From Helochares maculicollis (Eukaryota; Arthropoda; Insecta; Coleoptera; Hydrophilidae), in the NCBI GenBank assembly GCA_033557835.1, contig JAWQRO010000072.1, positions 1-61,802 on the forward strand: a DNA stretch of 61,802 nucleotides, read 5' to 3'. The notes under the pieces are model-generated. The model was not told the origin of the DNA. It was given only the letters and a program-made list of their open reading frames with translations, and did not search any database. Made by a program: the position numbers and the translations under genes. This document shows, piece after piece, positions 44,338 to 55,854 of the stretch (position 1 is the first letter of the stretch; the number at the start of each line of letters is the position of its first letter).

Positions 44338-47330
44338 AACCATTTTAAAAATGACCTTTTCTTAATTTTTGGACAAAATTTTAATTTTGTTTCTAAACAT
44401 TTGGTATTATTAGTTACAAAGGAAACAAAACTTTGAATGACTATGAATTACAATAGTTAAAATAAATAAGAAGAGACGGATGAACAGGAAGGAATATTCA
44501 AATGATAGAAATGTCTAAAAACAATGAACTGAATCATAAAAACAATTCCACTGGTTCAACTCGTGAGATGTTGGGAATAATTAAAAAAAGACGTAGACAT
44601 TGGAGAGTTGAGGAAAAAACTTTGAGGCTTACGTAGATAAACGAGGAATATTATGAGGAAGAATAAAAAATCTGCCACTTTTTATTTGCCATCAAAATTT
44701 CATCTCGAAAACCTAGCTTCAGAATGAATTTTTCTTAATTTTTGAACATTTATTTCTAAACAGTTGTTGTAACAAGATACTAAGGGAAGAAAACTTCGAA
44801 TGACTATCTATGGGTAACAGTAGTAAAATGTGAATAGAAAGAGACGGAAATACAGGAAGGAATATTCAAATGATAGAAATGTCTAAAAACTATGAGCTCA
44901 GTCATAAAAGCAATTACACTAGTTCAATTCGTGAGATATTGGGAACAAACAAAAGAGTGAGGTAGACATTGAAGAGTTGGCTAAATATTTTTTAAATAGG
45001 TCTGCGTAGATAAACGAGAAAGATTATGGTGAGGAAACGAAAAATCAGCAACTTTTTATTCGCTATCAAAATTACACTTCTAAAAACTAGTTTCAAATTT
45101 ACCTTTTCTTAATTTCGGACAAAATTTAAACTGAACAATTATTTCTAAGCAGATTTTGTTACAAGGTACTAGGCAAAGAAATTTTTGAATTATTATCTAT
45201 GGGTAACAGAAGTAAGATATGAATAGAAAAAGACGGAAGTACAGGAAGTGACATTTAAAAGATAGAAATACTTAAAAACAATGAACTCAATCATGAAAGC
45301 AATTACACTGCTTCAACTCGTGATATATTGGGAATAAATAAAAGAAAGAGGTGCACATTGGAGAGTTCGGTAAAAAAATTTGAGAAAGTTCTGCGTAGGA
45401 AAACGAGAAAGAAAGCATCGAATGACTATCTCTAGGTAACAGTAGTAAAAAGAGAATAGGAAGAGACGGAAGTACAGGAAGCAATATTAAAATGATAGAA
45501 ATATCTAAAAACTATGAGCTCAGTCATAAAAGCAAATACACTGGTTCAACTCGTGAGATATTGGGAACAAATAAAAGAGAGAGGTAGACATTGGATGATC
45601 TTGTCTTCAGTTTTAAACAAAATTTAAATTGGACATTTATTTCTAAGCAAATTTTGTTACAAGATACTAAGCGAAGAAAATTTTGAATGACTATCTATGG
45701 ACAACAGTAATAAAAAGTGAATAGGAAGAGACAGAACTACAAGAATGAATATTCAAATGATAGAAATGTCTAAAAACTATAAGCTCAGTCATAAAAGCAA
45801 TTACACTAGTTCAACTCGTGACATATTAGGAATAAATAAAAGAAAGAGTTATGCATTGGAGAGTTGTGCAAAAAACTTTAAGATAGGCCTGCGTAGGAAA
45901 ACGAGAAAGATTATGGCGAAGAAACGAAAAATCTGCAACTTTCTATTTGCAACCAAAATTAAACTTCTAAAACCTAGTTTCAAAATGATCTTTTCTTATT
46001 TCTTAGACAAAATTTAAATTGGACATTTATTTCTAAACAGATGTAACAAAATCGTAAAGAAAGAAAGCATCTAATGACTATCTCTTAGTAACAGTAGTAA
46101 AAAAGCGAATAGGAAGAGATGGAAGTACAGGAAGGGATATTCAAATGATAGTAATGTCTTAAAACTATGAGCTCAGTCATAAAAGCAAATACACTGGTTC
46201 AACTCGTGAGATATTGGGAACAAATAAAAGAGAGATGTAAATATTGGAGAGTTAGATAAGTATTTTTGAAATAGGTCATCTCTAAAAATTAGTTTCTTGT
46301 CTTAAGTTTTAAACAAAATTTAAATTGGAAATTTATTTCCAAACAGATGTTGTTACAAGGTACTAAGCGAAGAAATCTTCGAATTACTATCTCTAGGTAC
46401 TAGTAGTAAGAAGTGAATAGGAAGAGACAGAAGTAGAGGAAGGAATATTTAAACGAAAGAAATGTCTAAAAACTATGAACTCAGTCACAAGAGCAATTAC
46501 AATGGTTCAACTCGTGAGATATGGGGAACAAATACTAGAGAGAGGTCGACATTGGAGAGTTGGATAAATATTTTTGAAATAGGTCATCTCTAAAAATGAG
46601 TTTCAGAATGATCTTGTCTTGAGTTTTAAATATAATTTAAATTGGAAATTTATTTCCAAACAGATGTTGTTACAAGGTACTAAGTTAAGAAATCTTCGAA
46701 TGACTATTTATGGGTAACAGTAGTAAGAAGTGAATAGGAAGATACTGAAATACAGGAAGGAGTGTTTAAATGATAGAAATGTCTAAAAACTATGAACTCG
46801 ATCATGAAAGCAATTACATTGATTTAACTCGTGAGATATTAAGAACAAATAAAAGAAAGAGGTACGCATTGGAGACAGGTATGCAGACAAAAACTTGCAG
46901 GACTATGGCGAAGTACCGAAAAATCTGCAAAACTTTTTATTTCCTTTCAAAAATTTCCTCCCAAAAAACTAGTTTCAAAATGATCTTTTCTCAACTTTTG
47001 GACAAAATTTAAATTCGGCATTTGTTTTTAAACAGATGTTGGAACAAGATATTTAGGAAAGAAAGCATCGAATGGCTATCTCTTGGCAAAAAGTAGCAAA
47101 AAGTGAATAGGAAGAGATGGAAGTACAGGAAGGAATATTCAAATGATAGAAATGTCTAAAATCAATAGACTGGGTCATGAAAAGAATGACACAGGCTCAA
47201 CTCGTGCGGTATTGGATTAAAAAGAGAGGTAGGTATTGAAGAATTAGGAAAAATTTTGAGAAAGGTCTGGTTAGACAAACGAGAGAGATTATGGCAAAGA
47301 AACGAAAAACATGAAGAGCTATTTTAGAAA
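44338..47330 (+). repeat. Irregular tandem array, nine copies of a 230-390-bp unit
   Basis: The landmark AATGATAGAAATGTCTAAAA recurs at about 44501, 44869, 45260, 45491, 45756, 46144, 46452, 46769 and 47142. Full units contain, in order, GAATAGGAAGAGACGGAAGT, the landmark, a TCAACTCGTGAGATATTGGG block, AGATTATGG.GAAGAAACG, TTTCAAAATGATCTTTTCTT, TTGGACATTTATTTCTAAAC and AGATGTTGTTACAAG. Length differences come from internal deletions in particular units. Two units keep a longer open frame starting at the landmark ATG (45745-46017, 90 codons, and 46770-47012, 80 codons), both lysine-rich and similar to one another; most other units are interrupted. Confidence 0.93.
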
Positions 47331-48954
47331 CTTCTTATTGGTAAGGGAAGCTAAGTGATTTCATTGATGCGATATATGACAAGGATAGAAGTAGAGAAAT
47401 TTGCTTCTGACAAGTTATATCAACAAGGTGACTGAAAGCAAAAGCTTGGGCGGTCTCCAGATAGGATTGAATCAGCGAGATGGGACTTACAGTTGCTGGA
47501 AATCTTACCATGGTAAAAAGGGAATAAAAATGTGTGCAGTCTAACCATAGGGCTTTAAAGCATGTAATAGGCCACAGAGACAGACAGATCTAAAACACCA
47601 AGAAATAACTGATATAAAAACTATTCATCAGTTTCACTAATTTTACCAATACCATAATTTAATTTGTTATGGCAAAAAGCTTCAAATAACCAGGAAATCA
47701 GGTCAACTGCTTATCGTTGGAAGTTGTTTTGTTGCAGGAAGCATATTGAAGGGCGGAGCCTAATCTAAGTGTGTCAAACAACATTCTCCTATAAACAAAT
47801 ACGTCGTTATTGATTAATTATTAGAATTCTTAACACGTATACCGCCAAAATAAATTTGCATAGAGTAAAGCTAAATTTTTAGTTAATACTGATGAAATTT
47901 AATTAAGAGGAGACTTCCAATTACCCAGTCGAGCTGGTTGCTCTAATTTTATTCTCGCGTGAAGGTTAAACATAGTTAGTGATGTGAAATGGGATGTCAT
48001 CAACGCCTTTTGATTTTACGCATCTCTGTCCTCTGGATAATGTATGTCGCTGCTGCTCTTTGCACTTGATAAATTTTGAAGCGGCATACTTAGGTACCTA
48101 TGAAACCAAGGCGAGCATTGAAATAATTACGAAATATGCATTTGAATCGCGTTTTCATCTAAGAAAATACACACTGCTGCTGTCAAATTGGATTTAGAGG
48201 CCTTCGCAACGTGAGTGTGTAAAAATTGCAAGCTCAAGATCGAAACACATCGTTTGCTATATGAGGTAGTTTTACAAATCGCTTGAACTGCGGTCGGAGG
48301 CAAATATTGTAATGCTTTCGAATCAGCCGACAACTGAATTTTTCAGCAGAACAATGAAGCTCCTTTGAACTCATCTGGTGCCAAAGGCTCAAATCTGTAA
48401 TTTATTGTAAATTACGAAGCACATACGGCTATTATGCAAACCAATCTTGATAAAGAAAAAACAATGACAATTTTTAAAATGTCGGGGAATATGAGCAGGC
48501 ACGTTCGTATCATAATAAGAGTTACTTATTGTGGTGAACTAGCTTAGCAAAATTATATTTAACCAAAGGTCAGGTTTCAGTTCCGTTAATTTAAGAGTGG
48601 GCAGTGGCAATGTGTACTTTCTCTGTAATTGAAAAAGACTTCCTTTAAAAGTTTCCTGAAAATCTCTAAAAATGAAATTAATGACTAGAAGTAATGGATC
48701 TAATTTAAAAGGCTATTAAAGTTACGCGGTATATTATTTTAACCGTTAAACTTTAAAGTAAATCGATACGTGGAGGCGATTTGATTTAAACGTGATGTTT
48801 TAAAGGGTTTTTTGATGTCTACACTTTTTCTGCAACTGGAGTAAGACGGAAGAGAAGAATTGATCCAGATATTTAAGTGCCTTACGAATTGAAATTTAAT
48901 TTTACATGCTTAGCGAGTTATAATTATTATGATTTGCTTTAAATTTATATCACT
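47331..48954. other. No recognisable gene
   Basis: Unique sequence between two tandem arrays. Frames at 47994-48197 (plus) and 48127-48333 (minus) have no recognised motif. Confidence 0.45.
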
Positions 48955-50185
48955 GAATAGTTCTTATACTAATATTTGGAGTGTTTTGTGAATTTCCTTA
49001 CGAATTTAATAAGCATCAACAGACTATAAACTATCAAGATTTGTTTAGTTATTAATGTTCAAGGTCTTCACGTTTTGTCTAAGTTTGATTTTTTAGTCAG
49101 AAGCTTTTCTAGCAGTCACTTCCTTGAGTTTCAAAGATTATGAATTACACTGGCTCAACTTTTGAGATATTGGTAACAAATAAAAGAGAGAGGTAGGCAT
49201 AGGAGAGTAGGGTAAAAATAGTTATTTTATTAATATTTGGAGTGTTTTGTGAATTTCCTTACTAATTTATTAAGCATCAGCAGTCTATAAACTATTAAGT
49301 TTTGTTAAGTTATTTATGTTCAAGGTCTTCAAGCTTTGTCTAAGTTTGATATTTTAGTCTGAAGCTTTTCTAGAAGTCACTTCCTTGAGTTCCGAAGATT
49401 ATCAATCATACCCGCTCAACTCTTGAGATATTGGGAACAAATATAAGAGAGAGGGAAACATTGGAGAGTTGAGTAAAAATAGTTCTTTTATTAATATTTG
49501 ATGTGTTTTGTGAATTTCCTAATTTATTAAGCATCAGCAGACTATAAACTATCAAATTTTGTTTAGTTATTTATGTTCAAGGTCTTCAAGTTTTGTCTAA
49601 GTTTGATTTTTTAGTCTGAAGCTTTTTTAGAAATTCTTCCCTTGAGTTCCAAAGATTATCAATTCACTGTCTCAACTCTTGAGATATTGGGAACAAATAA
49701 AAGAGACAGGTAGGCATTGGAGAGTTGGGTAAGAGTAGTTATTTTATTAATATTTGGAGTGGTTTGCGAATTTCCTAACTAATTTATTGAGGATTAGCAG
49801 ACTATAAACTATCAAGTTTTGTTAAGTTTTTTAAGTTCAAGGTCTTCAAGTTTTGTCTATGTTGGATTCTTTAGTCTGAAGCTTTTCTAGAAGTCACTTC
49901 CTTGAGTTCCGAAGATTATCAATCATACTGGCTCAACTCTTGAGATATTGGGAACAAATAAAAGAGACAGGTAGGCATTGCAGGGTTGGGTAAGAATAGT
50001 TCTTTTATTAATATTTGGAGTGTTTTGTGAATTTCCTAACTAATCTATTAAGCATCAGCAGACTATAAACTATCAAGTTTTGTTTAGTTATTTATGTTCA
50101 AGGTCTTCAAATTTTGTCTATGTTTGATTTTTTAGTCTAAAGTTTTTTTAGAAGTCACTTTCTTGAGTTCCAAAGATTATCAACA
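48955..50185 (+). repeat. ~260-bp tandem array, nearly five units
   Basis: The marker GGTCTTCAAGTTTTGTCTAA recurs at about 49063, 49324, 49581, 49841 and 50102 (spacing 257-261 bp). Units contain TATTTGGAGTGTTTTGTGAA, AGACTATAAACTATCAA, AGTCTGAAGCTTTTCTAGAA and a GAGATATTGGGAACAAATAA module. That module (about 58 bp, present in four units) is nearly identical to part of the 44.3-47.3 kb unit, while the rest of the two units is unrelated. Confidence 0.95.
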
Positions 50186-51005
50186 TCTTGATACGTGCTA
50201 TTTTGGTTCTAATTTCACGACTCATCCATCCATACCTTTCTGATTGAGCATTATCCATAAGTTTCTGAGTACTTTGATATTCTTTTGTTATTATGAGTAT
50301 ATTTCTGACCTCTCGAGATTTTCCCAGGTCTAATCACTACAATCGTATCTAAACATCCAAACGAAACTCTTAAAATCGATGCAAATATAACTTGTACTTA
50401 AATACGTTATATTTTAAAATGTTTTTGTTAATTTATCTTCTAATGATTTCCTTCCAATTATTAGAAATTTTCATATGATACGGTTCCGTTTAGATCTAGT
50501 AACTTTTGAGGGTATCATTTAACATTTCTGGTCTAATTTTCACAATTTAGTCTATACCAACCAAATTTACAATAGTTCTTGGGTTCCAAAGATTATTAAT
50601 ATCTTGATATGTGCTATTTTGGTTCTAATCAGGACTTATCCATCCATATCTTTCGGAATGAGCATTATCCATAAGTTTCTGAATATTTTGATGTTCTTTT
50701 TTTATCATGAGTGTGTGTCTTACCCCTCGAGATTTTTTCAGGTCTAATCACTACAATCTTATCCAAGCGTAGAAAGCGAAACTCATAAAATTGGTGCTAA
50801 TATAACTAATACTTAAATATGATATATTTTCACAATTTTTTGTCAATTTATCTTCTAAAGATGTCTGTCCATTTATTAAAAATATTCAAATGATACGATT
50901 CCTTTAACATCTGGTTACTTTGGGGGTATCATCATGTAACATATGTGCTTTAATTTTGAAAATTTTATCTTTACTAAGCACCAACCTAAATTTACAGTAT
51001 TTCTT
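50167..51005 (+). repeat. 416-bp tandem duplication, two copies
   Basis: Copy 1 at 50167-50582 and copy 2 at 50583-51005 both begin GTTCCAAAGATTAT and share CTTGATA.GTGCTATTTTGG, GAGCATTATCCATAAGTTTC and CTCGAGATTTT..CAGGTCTA. Copy 1 overlaps the last 260-bp unit by the GAGTTCCAAAGATTAT words, so the duplication joins directly onto that array. Confidence 0.9.
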
Positions 51006-54000
51006 TAGTATTTTGATACTTCTGCACCCCTTTCTTCTATTGCAGGTCTCCGTAGCAAGCTTTATCTTTAACTTTGATAATTTTCAGTCTCTAACTTCAA
51101 CGTTAATAATTTCTTCTTCAATTTTAAATGTCTGAAAGTAATCAATAGTAGTAATATGCCAAAATAAAGTTTTTTCAACGTTCTTATTCGTCATATTTAA
51201 AAAATTGATGTTTGCATTATTATTTCATTGAAAATATTTTTCTTCTTTATGCATACTAAGGAAATTTTAATGTTTTTTGCTCAAAATCTCGTTACTCAAC
51301 AGGTGTGTCAGAACAATTTTCTTTACATTCTACTTTCCTCTCGACTTGACTGTCTTTTGCTCTACATTTTGCAATCATAACAGAAAGGTTTCCACTATTT
51401 ATTGTTCAACTGCTTTATTTCCTACCTTCGACCTCTTTGTTCTTGGATTACATGAAGATCTCGTTCTTTCACCAAACTTTTCAGTTTTCTACCAATTCTT
51501 CAATTTAAAAATTCTCCATTTCTCGAGTTTGCTTTCTTCACTTCACTCAACTGAGTTTTTTTAAGGGCCAATTAGAACTTGCATGGCTGAATATTTCTGT
51601 TGCTTCTTCTTTAACGTTTCTTTTTGTTTAAATTATAACTTCTTCCTTTTGCTGTCAAATGTTTCGCTATCTTCATTTCGAACGCTTATAAGAGCCCCTT
51701 CAGTTTTAACTCACTAAAGGTTACCATTCCTATTCAATTGCTATTAAGCATGATTTTTCAATAATACGTCAGTTTTTCTTCGTAATATTTACAAAATGCG
51801 ACAATTTATTATTCCTAATCTGTAGTTGCAACAACTGGCTACTTCAGGACCATTCAACACATCTCTGTTAGCTTTCCTTGATTATATAAACTATTTTTTC
51901 TTCAACTAAATAGTTTTTTGCCACTCAGTCTTTTAATTCTGCATCCATGACTCAACAGTCTGTTTTATTCACTCTTTGCATAGCGTCCCTGTAGGGTCAT
52001 TTCACTCCACAACTTTACCAATTTGAAACAAACTCCCAAACTTGCAACAGATTTGAACGTTGTGGGGGTCCATGAATCAATTTTCATAGCCATCATGTTC
52101 ATAATTCATTAAAATCGTTAAATATTAAGATATTTTCCAAACCACAATTTTCTTGCTATTGCGTGATTGTATTAATAGAATTCGAATTAGTGGACTCTTG
52201 CCTCAATTAAGGATTTGTTTGTATCCCAAGATTTAGTTTCTAGATTGTCTAAATTTCTTTGAACCCTACGTTTTTACAGATTTTGAAGATATTGTTAGGA
52301 CTTCTTTGCTCCTGTGGCCGTTTCTCAGCGGCTTCTTTTCAAAGCGTATCTCTTGTAACCCTCACATTCTTCAATGTCTTCATTCTTAATGCCTTTAAAA
52401 TGTTTGTCAATGTTAAATTTATAAGAGCTGTTGATATAAGTCAATTGTTATAAATCGCATTGCTGCGATATTTCTTCAGTTTTCATTCTTAATGTGCGAA
52501 CTATCCGATATCTGTATTTTTCAGCCATTGCGGCTACTTACTATCGGGTGTTTGTCGTCGATATAAAAATTACAACTGCATCGTTCACTTATTTATTGCT
52601 GCACAAAATCACTATTTATTGCGCCAGTAACGCATTTCGAAAGAATTGTCCAATGTTCAGTTAACCTAGATAATCTTGTAAAAGAGACATAAAAATGACT
52701 AGTTGCGCCCCTACAAAACACGAAAACAAACGAGGCAGTAACCAGCTTTTTTGTCGTAAAGCTAATATTTACGGAATTGTGTATTAGATTAACGTCCATT
52801 CCCAAAATGAACAGCAAATATTTACGGCTCCCTCTGTTTCGAATTGTGGTCGCCGGTGAGTGGATCCTGTCCCATTCTCCATCGGACGTATATTTTAAGG
52901 AAGTTATTCCCACAAAGGTGTTCAAGATTCGAAGTAATGAAGCTAGAATCCGTGTTATTCACAAGGAAGTAATATCTGCGAGCGTTATTTGCAAACCACT
53001 TATTTCAACTAACTTCGTTAAAGTCTTCGCTGCATAATTTGAATTTGAACGACGTGGCTAGTTGTCTACAAATGCCAGCTTCCGGACAATGGGACAAGAT
53101 TTAATGAATATGCAGGCTCCTTGTTAGTACACGACGCATTTTCCTGAAAATGTACGAAGAAGCCTTCTACGGAAACGGCATTTTCACCTCGCCGGCTTGG
53201 GTGCGGTCAAAGCATTATGTAAGACTCTTAAGAGAAATATGACGTATCGACATTTTTAAATGCTAATTATTCAAATATGGCGTTGATATTGATGAAGTCA
53301 CGCGCAGTAGTTTAGAACTATTCAGCCAAATCGATTGCATCACGAGTACATTAGCGGATATAAGCATTCCCCGTCTATTTGCATAATTACCCCTATTTTT
53401 CTGCTTTTCTAATGTGATATTAATTATCATGGCTAAGAAAAATCCTTAAGGTTGCGTTTATTTGTTAATTTGACGCCTTATTTACTTAATGTTAATTACG
53501 AAAGAAGTAGGTTTATAACGCCGTACATCAAGAAAAATAAGTAAATGCGCTTATTTTTCCACTTCCGGCTCGGTTTTTGCTCGACCACGACTCGCCCGGC
53601 GACTAATGGATTTAGTTTGGACCTTCTATTTATTTTTCTTCATAAGTAGAATTTTTGTCCATTACGTCAAAGAAATTAATCAATTTACACTCTCGTTTAT
53701 TTTTCTTTTAGTGCATGAAGTCGCAGTGCTGATGGTTATCAGAATAAAATTTAAGTAGGTGTTCCGAAGGTATAATTCTCCTTGGGAGGCGGCTTTTCCT
53801 GCGTTTAGCACCATGAAAATTGCACACTTACGTTAGCCTAAATAGTGTTTTACGGCGTATCAATACCGCCTTTTGGGGGTGAAAACGCAAACCGCGCCAG
53901 TAGCACGCACTCTTAGAACTAGAAATTACAGTACATTCGCAAGCTCGACTTTCGAACAGATAATGCGGTGTGATTATCCGGCCGAAGTTCTCATGATCGG

Positions 54001-55854
54001 ACATTCGACAGAATTCGATTTTCCTTCAGGTCGTTCCAAGCCAGAATCGGCCGCACTTAAGTAGGCCAAGTCACCTTAGAGCAGGCTTTTGCAATATAAG
54101 TTTCCCTGGGTCAGTGCTTCACAAAAGCCGCCTGCATTTAGAACAATGTTGAATAAATTTTCCAGGGTCGTCAACTCATTATTTTAAAAGTAAATGGCTT
54201 TTAAAAATTGACGGTAAACCATACAAATGCAATTAACACATATTCAGTGTAAATGTTAAAAAAATAGGTTTTAAGCGTAACGAATTTAAGCGCCCCACTT
54301 TGAAGGTAGGTAGAATGGTCTCCTGCGGCTAATAAATGTGGTAGATCGAATTAGCGTAACGTTAACATTGTGTATCAAAACGTACGCTATTAAATGAGTT
54401 GAAAGTACGCCTTGCATAGACATGGAAAACGGCTGCTACAGTCGCCGGTTTTTGAAACTGTTCAAATATGATCGCATATCATATTTGAGCAGTTTCAAAA
54501 AATTTACATACAAAACATCAGTTGGAAAGGTAATACGTTTGCAAATGGAAATCAATTGACCTGTTTTATTACGATTTTCAAAGTTGGCATGCAGTAGAAA
54601 AGTAAGAGTGCATCCAGGAACAAGGAAACTTTGCACACCCAAAAGCCGAAACGGGAAAAAGTTGTCGAAAAAGATGGGATTACTTCATAGATAGTCAAAT
54701 GGGTAAGAGGAGAAGGAACAGAAAAGCAGTTATTTATAATCCAAGAGCCTAAGAGGATGCTTGAAAGCTGAGAGAATAACCAGATAATGCATGTGCATAA
54801 AATAGTGGAATAAAAGCAAAGCAGTAGCTATAGAGCAATTTGCCAAGCTCAAATTAGTTAGAAGAGCACAAGTTTCATAGCGACGATACTGATAGGATGT
54901 ATTAGAGAGGGATTTACAGATACAAGAACCTCTTTTATGCCTCAAGGGGAAACTAACAACAATCTATAACTTGTATCGTATTGTTTTGTGTAAGAATCTA
55001 GGATAGAGACACTTTCTTGTGAATGTGGCGTTTGGTACTTTTTACAATGACTCCCTTTGCTTAAATTACCTTTAGTAATGCCGTTCCATCTAAAAATAAG
55101 ACTAGGTTTTTGATGGACAACTCTTAGATTTCATCTTACGCCACCCTGGGTTCTCCCAGGATGCGTTGTTTTGCCATATACAAGCAGGACGTTTCCTCAA
55201 GGTAAAGCATTTTGTAAGGACACCCATTGCAATTTAACGCCTCCTTTTCTGCGTTGTAAGCAATTGGCTACTAATATCCTCTGATGGTTCGCTTATGGTT
55301 TCCTTCGTTTGCTTCATTCTTCCTATAGATTTCCATATATTTATGTTTGTCTCAAAGCTCTTCCTCTATGATAGTTCTGGCATTATTTTTGGAACTATTA
55401 GAAGTAGTTTTGGCCCGATCAATGGTTCGCGGAACCTTTCTTGGCTAATTTACGCAATTCTTTGTTCCTTATGAGATGATACTAACGCCAGTCTTAGCTT
55501 GCTCCTGATCCCAGATCATTGAGCACTTCCTTACATTCTTGTGTCAGTCTTGTGTCACCTTTTCTGACCTTATTGCTTAAGAACTGCCTGACTGTGTAGG
55601 TCATCCTGTTTATAAAGCTCATTTAACACACTCACTCCAGCTGACTAAAATGACTGTAATTTAACATTGGCATTTCTCCCAAGCGGGTAAAGTAGTCTTA
55701 ATCTTGAGTATTTAGAGTAAATATTTGCTCCACAACTGTTTACTGATTTAGAGCCGTCTGTAAACTACTAGATGCTACCATTAGAGGTTGTTAGTATCTC
55801 TTAACAATCTTTCTTCATCGAACGGTAATATTTCAATGGTTTCATTACAGTAGT
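51006..55854. other. No recognisable gene; one strong hairpin inside
   Basis: Unique sequence. The plus frames 51277-51564 and 52259-52453, the overlapping plus/minus pair at 52593-53037, and 53873-54064 were examined without recognising a family. A strand-biased pyrimidine-rich stretch lies at about 51300-51700. Sequence at 55100-55700 looks compositionally like decayed element DNA but no motif could be aligned. A hairpin at 54449-54501 is listed separately. Confidence 0.45.
54449..54501. repeat. Long near-perfect hairpin (24-bp arms, 5-nt loop)
   Basis: The left arm at 54449-54472 begins TTTTTGAAACTG and the right arm at 54478-54501 is its reverse complement with one mismatch. The loop is CGCAT. 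It is the longest perfect-type hairpin seen outside repeat arrays. It could be a small palindromic insertion or a small-RNA precursor; nothing here decides between them. Confidence 0.85.

Noticed and set aside
51277..51564. 95-codon open frame as a gene
   Set aside because: The region is pyrimidine-rich on one strand, which opens frames by composition; the predicted sequence is low in charged residues and matches no family I recognise.
55080..55720. Additional retrotransposon coding sequence downstream of the 291-bp array
   Set aside because: A few lysine/arginine-rich runs on the minus strand look element-like, but no ordered motif could be aligned.
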